The notes under the pieces: model-generated
What the model saw: the letters and a program-made list of their open reading frames with translations, nothing else
What the model was told of the DNA's origin: nothing
Databases searched by the model: none
Part shown: positions 45,574-57,020 of the stretch, piece after piece
Numbering within the stretch: the stretch's first letter is position 1
Layout of the letters: each line of letters starts with the position of its first letter
Source: Arachnopeziza araneosa
Taxonomy: Eukaryota > Ascomycota > Leotiomycetes > Helotiales > Arachnopezizaceae
Direction of reading: 5' to 3'
NCBI GenBank assembly: GCA_003988855.1
Contig: QYAI01000010.1
Location: forward strand, 310,001-374,000
DNA: 64,000 bases
Position numbers and translations under genes: made by a program

Positions 45574-47604
45574 AACTTCTTGATGCTCATTCCGTCTTTC
45601 CCAGTTCGCCTATTCACTATTTGATTCTTTCCTATTTCGAATATGAAGATCCGAGTTTACCGCTAGAGCTGGTTCAGAAAGTCGGCGCATTCTCAATGCA
45701 CTTTATGGGTGAACACGCAATGGCGCAAAGACATTCAACGTCCGGTCATTCGTTCCTGAGTCATCTGGAAGTTTTATATCGCTTCACAAGAAACACAATG
45801 TTGACATAGTGGAACACTTCGCGGCAATGGTTATCTAGTTGGAAATTATACCCGGCACTTGTTTATGTAAGATAGTGGCAGCAGAGCCTGGAGCGGCTGC
45901 GAAATGGAAAAGGCACTAACTTTTTGCGTTGGAAGCAAAACCTGCTCGTGTATATTGCTTTCGACCTTTTGGTGCAGCTCACACAAAATCTTGATGTTGG
46001 CTCGCAAGCAGTTAAGCCGCTCTCGAATCCCGTTCTGTTCTACTTCAATATGATAACACTTGCATTATCGAAAGACACGACATAAGAATGCAGGTGTCGG
46101 AACTAGTGTCCGCGCCCAGTAGAAGGATATTGGCTGGTATGGATGTATCATGTTATCAAGGGCCATTCAAGTCAAACTTTGATTTCTGATCACTTGGAGG
46201 TTGCAGCAGAGATTGCAGTGTCGTACAGACTCATGGATACACAGAAACCCACTTTAGCCAGGACGAGGTCTCAACGAGTAGATTTGAGGGGAAAGTGGAC
46301 TCGAATCGGAAGAGATCTTCTTCGGAGTGAGGCGGTCTCTTTCTAGGGAAGCTGCAACTTCAAAACCAGTTACGCAGAATCCGAAGTAAATTAGCCCAGA
46401 CCCTAGATAAGGCTTGGAATGGCCATGATGGATGCCACATCTGCCGGAGAATCCTCCTGCCGGAGATGAAGCGATTGGAACGATAAGGGCTGGTGTTTGG
46501 ACACACGGCGCTTGCTCTGGATGGTATCGAAAATGTTATATTCCGATCCGTCGCACATGAGAGATGAAGGCTCCCAGGACAGCGATCTCGGAGCCTCGGG
46601 CCAAGGGTTCAGTCGACATATCGGAGAATAGATGAACAAGCGAGGCCAAGGCCGGGAGAGCCATTGGGCGTTGGAATTGAAGGCGTCAGGGGGCCTTGAT
46701 GGCGATTCGTCAATGCCACATCAAGAACCGAAATGCAGCGGTGAGGCTCACTCCCGGCCGATGAGTACAAGAGCGGAACTCGTCAATCCGCTTCCTGCGA
46801 TTGGGCTTCATCTCCAGAGGACTGAAGATTTGGGGGACCGAGGCGTGCATCAGCTAACCCTCAAAGAGCCCTCAACTTCCGGAGCTGGAGTTTCAGGTCA
46901 GATTCTGGCTGTATTGTGTAACCTTGCTGGTACATTGGTACCACTGCCAGATAGTACCGTTTGCCCGTTCGCCAATGTTCGCCAGTGTAGAGGGTACGTG
47001 CTGGGAGAGACTCTCGTATCTGGGCTGGTGGAGTTTAACTTTCCCGACCTTCTCGAAGTTCGAAGCCGTGGAAACCTTGCATGGCATCCAGGATCCCTTG
47101 GCTTGGGACGAGCCTCGATTGCCATCCAGACTCACCGCCAACCAGCATGTCAGTTGTACGGCATCCATGCGGTAGCAAATAAGCTATCCGGGCCATGGCG
47201 TAATGTGGCTGGATTTCATGCGGTGAAGATAAGGTAGGGAAAGCCGTTTGCAGCTCGGGTAGGCTAAACAATTCCATTGTTCTCATCTTAGACTTGAGCA
47301 CAAAGAGGCTATTTCCTCGAAAAACTTGTTACCCGATGGCGCCATTTTATCAAATAATCACGGAATATGTCGAACTATAAGAATAAAATGACACAACCCC
47401 CCGTAATCTGATTTTGCGACTAGATATCCGCAAATCTTCTAAGCCATGGAGTTGCAACCTTCATCCTCATCAGCCTTCATCCTCGTGCCCAACTTGGACA
47501 CAACGACGCTTCTCGCGTCTACACGAGCCCTCACCAACGACCCCTAATCCAAGGGAGTGTACTGTACTTCTCGTCATCTCTATAACTTCTATACTTCAAC
47601 AGTC
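45574..47604. other. Intergenic region
   Basis: 2.0 kb between CENP-H and the UPF0643 gene. The longest open frame (46632-47237, plus) has no intron signals, no domain and protein-like frames opposite to it, so it is not called. No RNA gene seen. Confidence 0.5.
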
Positions 47605-48340
47605 ATGGCAGTTATTCCACCGTCTCTCTCAAACATCCAGGACGCTCTCCACGGCGGCCTGTCAGAATATGCTGGTAAAAAAGCAACCCCAACAGTTGAA
47701 GTCCTCTCCGTCGAAGCAACTTCGGGTGCTCAGGATCATCATCTCGTCGTCTCTCCATATGACGAAGAACCTCATCTCTTGGATCTTCGTACGCTGGATA
47801 CGGCAAATCAGCTTCTGGCTAAAGCCCTTGTCGGGTTGAAATGCTTGAGAGACGATTATGCAACGGCGCCTTATGTTCAGATTTTCAATTGGCCTGAAGT
47901 CGTCGACACTGTCCGAGATTTGGCTACTGCTTCGGGCTTCAAGTGGAATGAGACTCTTTTTTACATCGTCGTCTTCCGCTCCCGCATCCCACCAACCACT
48001 GTCTATGCAGACCTCGGTGTGCTCGACAAAGCTGCCCATGCGGAGGCCACGAAGAGCGGAGGTTTCTTAAAGTAAGTGGACCTGGTAGCTCCGTTCATCG
48101 TGTCAAATCTAACCCATGCTTATCAGGTACTGGTTCGGATCACCTGATCAAGAAGGCCGGAACCTTGCTACTTGTGTCTGGCGCAATGCTCATGATGCAA
48201 GAATTGGTAGCGTTGGAGACGCTCATCGAACGGCCGCTGGTGCTACTAGATTCTTGTACACTGAATGGAAGATTGAGCGCTTGAGACTTCTCATCAAGAA
48301 TGATGCGAGCGAGTGGAGCATTAATCCGTGGGTCGATTAA
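47605..48340 (+). CDS. UPF0643 family protein, function unknown
   Basis: 226-residue protein of a fungal family known from S. pombe SPBPB2B2.08; its role has not been established to my knowledge. Exons 47605-48071 and 48127-48340, intron 55 nt (GTAAGT..ATCAG). Conserved-looking parts: EPHLLDLRTLDTANQLLAKAL, YVQIFNWPEVVDTVRDLA, FYIVVFRSRIPPTTVYADLG, KYWFGSPDQEGRNLATCVWR, DAHRTAAGATRFLYTEWKIE. The last segment (small residues, then RFLYTEWKIERLRL) recalls the end of acetyltransferase-like folds, but no catalytic residue can be named. No signal peptide or membrane span. Start is the first ATG in the frame (TCATGGC). Confidence 0.82.
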
Positions 48341-49180
48341 GCAAGAGTTTGGGCGATTTTAGCCAGGGTTTGCATTGAGAGTTATGAGGGCCGAAAATAG
48401 TTCCGGACAACTTTCAGCAAAAGCAGTAGACTGGGTGGCTAGATTTTTACCGGCGTTACTAGAAGCATTAGACAATAGACCAGCGTTGTTTTCCACCATA
48501 GGCCATATTTTCTGTCCATCCGTGCTCCATAAGATCTTTCGCGGAAGGGATCTATGCAGCCAGCTAAGACCTCCTCCGCTGCTTTCAGCGAGACTTAGGG
48601 TTAATGGAATAGGAGCGGTTTAAGATGATAAAGCACCCCTCGACACTTCGAGTCCACGTGCTTGCATACAAACTTAAGAGAATTGATTGAAGGCATGATG
48701 AATGTCCCTGCTATAACCTTCAGCTGCTTCAGCGGGATCCTTATTGTCCCTCTAGAGCTCTCTGTTCCAAATGCAACTGAACTATAAAGTCCTCGCTCTT
48801 TGGAGGAAAAGAGACATTATAAGCTATATTGCGTGTTTCTGAATATCGGTGTTAAGGAGTAGACCCCGAAGAAGGTACTGTAGCCTTCAGGTCAATGAGG
48901 CTCGGCAAAAGAAAACATGACGATTTCCGATTTCAGACACACGACCAGGAACTTCTTTTGAACCTCCAACCCACGTTCCTTCCTTTAAACGGCCAGGCCT
49001 TTCTCCAGCGCACTTGCTGAGTAGACTTGTTGTTTTATTTGCTACTGATCCTTGATCTTTACCTGCCTGCAGAGCCCTGGTTAAGAGGTTGGTGAAGCTC
49101 GCCATTCTGCCCCCACCAAGCTAGACTGTTCGTTGGCCTTTTGGGCATCATAAATTCCTCTACTCTCCTTTGAGTCCACC
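48341..49180. other. Intergenic region upstream of NAA15
   Basis: 840 bp of moderate composition between two plus-strand genes. Short frames only; TCCACCATGCC at the end gives NAA15 a good start context. Confidence 0.5.
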
Positions 49181-51803
49181 ATGCCGCAACCGTTGAGTGC
49201 GAAAGAGCAGTCGCTCTTTCGGACTGTCGTGCGCAACTATGAGGACAAGCAATACAAGAAAGGTTCGTTACTCGTCTGAGCTCGTCGCGTCTATTCACAA
49301 GATCTAGGTATCAAAGCCGCGGACCAGATCCTTCGAAAAAACCCTAAGCATGGGGATACCCTCGCGATGAAGGCTTTGATCATGAACTCACAGGGAAAGA
49401 CGGAAGATGCATTTGCTCTAGCGAAAGTCGCACTCCAATGCGATATGAAATCGCATGTATGTTGGCATGTCTATGGACTATTATATCGTGCGGTCAAAAA
49501 TTTCGAGGAAGCGATCAAAGCATACAAGTTTGCTCTTCGATTAGAACCAGATTCACAGCAGATTCAGCGGGATTTGGCTTTACTCCAAATACAAATGAGG
49601 GACTACCAAGGATACATTGTGAGCCGTAGAGCGATGTTACAGGCTCGGTCTGGTGTGCGATCAAGCTGGACTGCCTTAGCTGTAGCGCATCACCTGAACG
49701 GAGACCTTGCTGAGGCAGAGCGTGTTTTGACAGCCTATGAAGAGACGTTGAAGAACCCCCCTTCCAAAACGGACTTCGAGAACTCAGAGGCTATCATGTA
49801 CAAGAACTCGTTGATTGCTGAACAGGGCGATATCGAGAAAGCTTTGGAACACTTAGAATCGGCTGGGAAGTATAACCTAGACAGGCTTGCAGTGCTAGAG
49901 ACTCGTGCGAGATATCTCGCACAGCTTGGTAGGAAAGAAGATGCTGTAAAGGCGTTTCGTACTTTGATTGATCGTAACTCGGAGTACAAGACTTATTACG
50001 ATAGTCTTGCAGATGCATTGAATATTGCGTCGTCAGATCACCAAGCTCGGAAGGCTGTGTACGATGAATTTGCCGAAAAGTATCCACGATGCGATGCCGC
50101 TCGCCGATTACCTCTGGATTTCTTAGAAGGTACGGTCCTTAATTCATGCCTATTCAGTTTATTAATATCATTCTAGGTGACGAGTTCCGGAAGGCTGCGG
50201 ATGAATATCTACATCGCATGTTAGACAAAGGCGTACCTTCGACGTTTGCCAACCTCAAGCACCTTTACTCAAACTCTTCTAAGAAGGAACTCCTCCCCAT
50301 CTTAGCCCAAAAATATATTGATAGTGGAAAGAGCAATGATAACGAAGAGCCAAAGCGCAACGGAGATACTTCTAAAGGTGCATCTGCGGCATATTATTTC
50401 CTTGCTCAACACTACAGCTATTTTTTGAGCCGTGATTTGGACAAAGCGATTGAAAACATCGACAAAGCTATCGAACTGGAACCTGAAAGTGTTGATTTTC
50501 ACATGACAAAGGCACGCATATGGAAGCACTATGGTGATACACAAACAGCTTCGGATATCATGGAGCAGGCAAGAAAGTTGGATACTCGGGATCGGCATAT
50601 CAATACGAAGGCTGCCAAGTATCAGCTCAGAAATAATGAGACAGAAGCTGCGATAAAAACAATGGGACTTTTCACAAGAGCAGAGACTGTGGGCGGCCCG
50701 CTCGTCGATCTTCACGATATGCAGTGTGTTTGGTTTTTAACCGAAGATGGTCAGTCATACGCTCGACAAGGTAAGATTGGCCTTGCATTAAAGCGCTTCA
50801 CATCTATCTACAATATATTTGATGTTTGGCAAGAAGATCAGTTTGATTTTCACAGTTTCTCCCTTCGAAAGGGCCAGATTAGAGCCTATATCGATATGAT
50901 GCGATGGGAGGATAAGCTGCGGGAGCATCCTTTCTATACACGAGCGGCTCTATCAGCAATTGACATCTACATTAAACTTCACGACAGACCCTCATTGAAT
51001 GGAGCCAATGGGGAAGATTCCAATGGGGAAGATACCGCGGAGAGAAAGAAAGCAGCAAAAAAAGCTAGGAAAGAGGCTCAGAAAGCTGAGAGAGAAGCAC
51101 TTGCTAAGAGAGCCGAGCCGAACAAGGCAGTGACCCCAGGAGACACCGATGCCAAGAAGCAGGACGACGATCCAGATGGAATCAAGCTTGCTACAACAGC
51201 AGAGCCCCTGAGTGATGCAATGAAGTTCCTTATACCGTTGCTGCAGTTCAGTCCGAAGAATGTTGACGCTCAAATCGCTGGTTTTGAGTTGTATATCCGA
51301 AGAAGTGGGATATTTCATTCCGTTTCAATTAGTATGCTAACTAGTTAACAGAAAAATACCTTCTCGCGCTCAAGTGTCTTCTTGCTGCTGCTGCACTCGA
51401 CAAGAAAAATCCAAAGGTTCATGAACAAACCATTTGTTTCAAACTCGGTCTCGACAAAGACTTTGAGAGCCTGCCTCCAAAATCTGCTGACGCGATCAAG
51501 ACAGAATTCAATCTGCTTCCTGCCTCAACGGACCTTGCAAAATACAACGACGAGTATCTCGCGAAAAATAAGGATTGTGCGCGACGCACAGTGTCAGCTC
51601 TGAAAGTTCAAAAGCTGCTTGACCCATCGTTGGCATCAGCGTCTGAGAAGGGTGTAGTCGCAATTCTTGATTTGCCAAGCATCACTTTTGATGAAGCCAA
51701 AGATGGCTTAGAACTATTGATTTTATGGAAGAGCGCCGAAGTCGGAAACTTTCGGTCAAAGGCTGCAGCAAAGTGGCCAAAGGCGGTTGTGTTTGCGGCA
51801 TAG
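49181..51803 (+). CDS. NAT1: NatA N-terminal acetyltransferase auxiliary subunit NAA15/NAT1
   Basis: Scaffold that anchors the catalytic subunit Naa10 to the ribosome for co-translational N-terminal acetylation. Exons 49181-49262, 49308-50129, 50177-51304 and 51352-51803 give 827 residues; introns 45, 47 and 47 nt. MPQPLSAKEQSLFRTVVRNYEDKQYKKGIKAADQIL is the family's N terminus, followed by TPR repeats (GDTLAMKALIMNSQGKTEDAF, HVYGLLYRAVKNFEEAIKAYKFALRLEPDS, AYYFLAQHYSYFLSRDLDKAIENIDKAIELEP, TKARIWKHYGDTQTASDIMEQA), then a Lys/Glu-rich stretch (RKKAAKKARKEAQKAEREA, residues about 610-650) typical of NAA15. The C-terminal helical bundle ends VGNFRSKAAAKWPKAVVFAA. All joins are in frame. Confidence 0.95.
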
Positions 51804-52130
51804 TCATGACATCTGCTAGGGCGCGACTAAAAGGAAGAAGCATAAAAGGTCTAAAAAACTAAAAGCGTTAAAGTTTAGCATTTTCTGACCTGGTATTCAA
51901 TGACTTATGGCCAGAAATCTCTGGTAAGTTATGGTGATGGAAATAGATAGACAAAAGTTCATCTGCAGTACTACCAGGAGCTTGAAATAGAGGAGATATT
52001 CTGGCATTTATTCAGTCCTTCGACTACGAGTGACGCCTACTATGCTGCTTACTTCGAACTCTATACATGCGTTGAGGTATCACCACTCTATCCATATCAT
52101 ACAAGATGAGGTAAATCATACAACTGAATC
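51804..52130. other. Convergent intergenic region, NAA15 / TIM54
   Basis: 327 bp between opposing stop codons; AT-rich, no feature beyond the 3' UTRs. Confidence 0.55.
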
Positions 52131-53666
52131 CTATTCCAACACGTTCTCATCCTCCTTGATTCTATCTTTCTTCGGCTTCCCGTAGCCAAAGTACTGCATC
52201 CCACTTCTCCCCAGACTTCTCAAACTCCCCTTAATCCATCCTTCAATCTCTTCTTCCGGCACCACTATACTGCTCACTCTCGCCTCATCTTCAGGTCGTA
52301 GTTCAAACCGCCGCATTCGACTCGCTATTCGCGGGTCGAGAACGACAGGTTCAAGCCATGTTCGCTCTGATTCGCCATCTGCCCTCACTCGAGTGTTCTT
52401 ATGCCACTCTTTCTCCTCCTCAATTAATGCCCTTTGCTGTTCTGCTGTCTGTGGTACTGGGGTCTGGCCAGAATCTGTGCCTTGTGGTGCGACGTCGGCG
52501 TCATCTTCGAATGATGATACGGCATCACTGATAGTAGAATATGAGCGGTAGGTGGAGAGGATCACAGATGCAGTCTCCCGGCCAATTTGGTCAGCAAGGA
52601 CTCGTCGATTAAGGAAACGGTACAGCCGTTTGGGCGTGTTGAGGAATCCTAGTATATGAGGGAAGGTTATTGGTGTGCTGGGATCAAATTCAATTGGTAG
52701 CTGTGAAGGAGTCGGTGCGCTGGGATATTCGAGAGTGGTGATGAAAGGGGCTGGATGAGTTGGCTTATTGGGTTTATCTTCTGCTTTAGGGGTTTGTGTA
52801 GGAGTCTCTGTCGACTCGGATTGGGACGAAGTCTCTAACAAAGACTTTTCGGCTTCCTCTTGACTGGAATGGATTGTGATGCCTGGAAGGGTATCTAGTG
52901 GTGGTTCTGCGTCCTTTTCTTCTTCAGTCCTTTCGATAATAGGACTGGGAGGCTCTATAAGAGGACCGAGCCAGCCTTCATGTAATCCTCTGACATATTC
53001 TTTCCATGTGTGTCGCCCGATAACGATGTCTCCCTGCGGGCCAGAAAATTCCTTGACTCCATTTTTCCTTCTAAGATCCGCAATGATGTCGTCCTCTAAC
53101 TGTTCCTCGGGAGGGAATCGTGAGCTGCGGATCTTTTCTGCTAATTCTGCCCTGATATCACCCTCTTTTCTTCCCTGAATGAATTCCCAATCCAGTCCTG
53201 AAGCCACCAAGATTGGCTTTACGTATTCTTTGAAGTGATCTTGTGCGACGCGTAGACCGTCTGTTGGTGGTCCTTCCAGAAAAATTGTCAGTTTCCGGGG
53301 CATTTCTCGGGGATCCAGAGGCTCCTTTGCGACATGCTCAACCAGTTTGCACCATTTCCTTTGAGCTCGCTTCTTCTCGCGTTTATCATATACAACTGCT
53401 GCCGTGAATGTGCCGGTGATGGTCAAGAATATAGACCAGTTTCGTGAAGGGAGTTTTGGTCTGAAGTTCTCGCCAAGTCCCATATATTTCCACATTGGGT
53501 TTGGTTTTCTCAGCGGCTTCGTGTTCTTTGCGTCCATCTTCACCTCTGCGTTCGTAACAGAATCACCTATACCAGAACCAGCATTCTATTTCCTTGTTAG
53601 TACGGCATATAGAGATTATAGGAGGAAGCACTTTACCTCTACTCTAGTAGATTTTGCGTCTGCCAT
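52131..53666 (-). CDS. TIM54: Mitochondrial inner-membrane translocase subunit TIM54
   Basis: Component of the TIM22 complex, which inserts carriers into the inner membrane. Exons 53666-53637 and 53585-52131 give 494 residues; intron 53636-53586 is 51 nt (TACTAAC branch). After MADAKSTRVENAGSG come the Tim54 motif KPNPMWKYMGLGENFRPKLPS, RNWSIFLTITGTFTAAVVYD (single membrane span), DKREKKRAQRKW and LTIFLEGPPTDGLRVAQDHFKEYVKPIL. Further on: HTWKEYVRGLHEGWLGP and HILGFLNTPKRLYRFLNRR. The middle (EKSLLETSSQSESTETPTQTPK) is low complexity. A separate 71-residue frame overlaps the first 23 nt of this gene. The carrier protein made from 37.5 kb is a client class of this complex. Confidence 0.92.
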
Positions 53667-53859
53667 TAGTTTGGAGCGTGGCTTGCAACTTAGCCTCTAG
53701 AGATGCGGCGTTCACCACGGCCTCATCGACTCCAGTCCAAGTCTGGATGTGCTTGTTGTTTCCAAAAAGCTTCCTCGTTGGTGCTAATATATTTCCTTCT
53801 TCATCAATAAATTTCGGCTCCAAGCCAGGTCGGGGTTTAATATGATCCGATGCCGACAT
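53644..53859 (-). CDS. Small ORF overlapping the TIM54 start, hypothetical protein
   Basis: 71-residue frame from ATG 53859 to TAG 53644, on the same strand as TIM54 and overlapping its first exon by 23 nt in another frame. It starts MSASDHIKPRPGLEPKFIDE, continues EGNILAPTRKLFGNNKHIQT and WTGVDEAVVNAASLEAKLQA, and ends TLQTNGRRKIY. The composition and codon use look protein-like rather than random. It could be a conserved upstream ORF on the TIM54 mRNA, a separate small gene, or an alternative first exon (a CTAATGGCAG acceptor-like word lies at its end). No family recognised. Confidence 0.45.
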   Translation of the reverse strand: MSASDHIKPRPGLEPKFIDEEGNILAPTRKLFGNNKHIQTWTGVDEAVVNAASLEAKLQATLQTNGRRKIY

Positions 53860-53866
53860 CACGTGC

Positions 53867-54489
53867 GTGGACCCTGTGGGGGTGCAGTCGAGGAAGGCAA
53901 GTGCTCACGACCTGGGCAGGTTCAATCGATCTTGTGCATGACGGCCCAAGTCGAAGTGACAGGAGGCACGTTGGTCTGAATCTCTGGGTCACAGCAGAAG
54001 TCGCCCCGCATAAAACTGTGGTTGAGGCAGCGTCATCAACTCTCTAAGCCAAACCCTTCTTGAAACTAGACCATCGGCAGTCTAATAGGGGAAAAGAGGC
54101 ATTGTGTACAAGCTAAATTCACGGCGAAGACTTATGAATTGTGATTTTCTTTCATCTCTTCCTCCAGAGATTCCTCCTCAGATCACTTATGAGGCTGAAT
54201 ATAGTCCAGACATGGGATGGGGTTGTAGCGAAGGGAGACCCCGCACTATTTTTTTTTTAGAGAGGAGAGAGAGAGAAAAGGGGAAGAAGTCGACGGGGAA
54301 GCGCAACGATAAACTTAGTCGAACGTTGTTGTTCTTTGTTGGATGCACGAACGACGTCGGAATAGCATGTTCTTTGCAGGACAACACGATCGGCTCTTAG
54401 GCTGAAGAGAGGCCTGAATGTTGGAGTTTCCAAACGTAGCTTGCCTTGCATTTGCATTATGCTAAAACCCCACTGTAGTCTTCCCCTCT
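53867..54489. promoter_or_regulatory. Divergent region upstream of TIM54 / small ORF and COT-1
   Basis: About 620 bp. CACGTG, an E-box palindrome, sits at 53860-53865 directly at the small ORF's start. A run of T (54248-54257) is followed by a GAGA purine stretch (54260-54280). No gene seen. Confidence 0.5.
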
Positions 54490-54921
54490 ATGTCGACGCT
54501 GGTGTCGTGGTTCTTTGCTCACTTGACAGAGCTTGTGATCTCCTCTGCAGCTGCGATTCCTGCGTCTCTTCAGCCCAGTAGTTGTCCGTCCTGTGTCTGC
54601 TTGGAACTTCTGTCCCCATATTCCTTTTTTTCCCTCAGGGGTCCTGACATCTTAGCCCCATTACTTTTTGGGACTGCTGTGGTCAACACAAGTTTCGATA
54701 TTGTATCCTCGCACCTTAGACCTCCCTTTTCTCCCTCTTCTTCCTCTACTATCCTCACGAGCAAATTCCTCCGTGATATCTGCAGACGAGGCTACGCATT
54801 CTGCACATCTAGGCGGTGTGCCAAGCGCATCTTCAGCCAACACACCTGGATTCAACTTCGACTTCAAAGTCCACTCCATCGTGCAACCATCCAAGAGATC
54901 GACAACGAGAAATCTTTCAAG
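54490..54921 (+). other. Leader of COT-1 with an in-frame upstream extension
   Basis: 432 nt upstream of the COT-1 ATG are open in the kinase frame, from an ATG at 54490. The text is Ser/Pro/Leu rich on a pyrimidine-rich DNA stretch and does not look like kinase sequence, so it is more likely 5' UTR, perhaps with an unresolved intron; an N-terminally extended isoform cannot be excluded. Confidence 0.5.
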
Positions 54922-57020
54922 ATGGAGAACAATAACCCAAATGCTGGTCGAGGTAATGGCAATGGCTTTTACCTCGATCTCAACAACAATCGGAACGCCT
55001 TGAATGATAAAGTCTACCCGACCACTCCTTCTACCTTTCCGAATCCAATCTTCCCTCAAAGCCAGAGCCAAGGAGGCCAGTCAGGTCAATCACAGATTTC
55101 TCAACAGCCGTACTCGACCGGTTTGTATCCTACTGGATACTTCATGAACAACCCGTATCCCCCTAACTATCCCCAACAACCACCCGCTTCCAATTACCAG
55201 CAAACTCAAACCCAAGGTAATTATCAGCAACGCCAGGCTCCAGTCCACGCGGCAGATGCTACCAATGGCCTCGTTCATCAATTCTCTCACCAGAACCTTG
55301 GTGGCAGAGCTTCGCCATATGGTCAGCGCCAACCCTCTCCATCCCAACGTCCTCGAACTGCAGGAACACCTGGTCAACCTGCTGGTTACAACAGTTATCT
55401 AAGTGCGCCAATGCCCTCAGCTGCGCAGCAGCAGAGTTGGCCCGAATTTCAAACTGCACCTGAACGGAATCCCGATAAGTATGGAGCAGGTGCACAGACA
55501 AATCAGAAGAAGGTTACTCAATTAGCACAAGCCTTCTTTCAGGATAGTGTCAAGAGAGCTAGAGATCGTAATGTCCGGTCAGTAGTACTAGACATCTTCA
55601 TATTCCAATCACACCATGCTAACCGCATTCACAGACAAAGCGAGGTGGAAGTGCGCATGGCCGATCCCAACCAATCTCAAGCCCGACGAGAGCAGGTTTG
55701 GTCAAACGCTGGTAAGCAAGAGGGCAAATATTTGCGTTTCTTACGGACCAGGGACTCGCCTGACAATTACACCACTATCAAGATCATTGGAAAGGGGGCG
55801 TTTGGTGAAGTTAAGCTGGTACAGAAGAAACAAGACAGTAAAGTTTACGCCATGAAGTCATTGATTAAGAGCGAAATGTTCAAGAAGGACCAACTGGCTC
55901 ATGTCCGCGCTGAGCGTGATATTCTGGCCGAGTCTGACAGTCCTTGGGTTGTGAAGCTATACACTACCTTCCAAGATCAAGACTTCTTGTATATGTTGAT
56001 GGAGTTTTTACCAGGCGGTGATCTCATGACAATGCTCATAAAGTATGAGATTTTCTCAGAGGATATCACTCGCTTCTATATTGCAGAGATCGTTCTTGCT
56101 ATTGAGGCTGTCCACAAGTATGGTTTCATTCATCGGTATGTGTCCTTGAGATCATTATTCGACCCCATTCTGACCGCCGCCTATAGTGATATTAAGCCTG
56201 ATAATATCTTACTTGATCGTGGTGGCCACGTCAAGCTCACTGATTTCGGTCTTTCTACCGGCTTTCATAAGCTGCATGATAATTCCTACTATCAAAACCT
56301 CCTTCAGGGTAAATCGAGCAAGCCGACAAATCGTAACTCGGTAAACCTCGATCAAATCAACCTAACTGTCAGCAACCGAGGTGCCATCAATGATTGGCGA
56401 AAGTCTCGACGAGTTATGGCCTATTCCACTGTTGGTACTCCTGACTATATTGCTCCTGAGATCTTCAGCGGCAATGGCTATGCTCAAGACTGTGACTGGT
56501 GGAGCTTGGGTACGATTATGTTTGAATGCCAAATCGGATGGCCACCATTCTGTGCTGAGGATGCTCATGACACTTATCGCAAAATCGTTAACTGGCGTCA
56601 TTCTTTGTACTTCCCCGAGGATGTTCACTTGGGTCCTGAGGCAGAGAACTTGATCCGAAGGTAGGCCCTTGACATACTACTTGACACTACATCATACTTA
56701 CCTGTATTAGCCTTGTCTGCAACACTGAAAACCGTCTTGGTCGTGGAGGCGCAGACGAGATCAAGGCTCATAAATTCTTCCGTGGTGTTGATTTTGATAG
56801 CTTGCGTCGCATTCGGGCACCCTTCGAGCCAAAACTCAACTCCAACGTCGATACTACGTACTTCCCTGTTGAGGAAATCGATCAAACCGATAATGCTACT
56901 CATCTCAAGGCTGCGGCTGCTGCTAATGGCAATCCAACTCGTAATGATGCACCTGAGTTGAGCCTACCATTCATTGGATACACCTTCAAGCGATTCGACG
57001 ATTTCACGCAACGAAGATAA
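54922..57020 (+). CDS. cot-1: NDR-family serine/threonine kinase COT-1 (Orb6/Cbk1)
   Basis: AGC-type kinase of the MOR/RAM pathway controlling hyphal tip growth and branching. Exons 54922-55577, 55635-56135, 56187-56660 and 56711-57020 give 646 residues; introns 57, 51 and 50 nt. The first ~190 residues are Gln/Pro/Asn rich (PQQPPASNYQQTQTQGNYQQ). The N-terminal regulatory helix region (KVTQLAQAFFQDSVKRARDRNV, ARREQVWSNAG) binds Mob. Kinase: GKGAFGEVKLV (271-281), K293, HRDIKPDN (385-392), DFGLS (405-409), the basic auto-inhibitory insert and activation site YSTVGTPDYIAPE. The hydrophobic motif FIGYTFKRF lies near the C terminus (phospho-site T635). Start: MENNNPNAG; the frame stays open upstream to an ATG at 54490. 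Confidence 0.95.

Noticed and set aside
46632..47237. 201-codon plus-strand ORF
   Set aside because: No domain, no intron signals, and open frames of similar quality overlap it on the other strand and in other frames.
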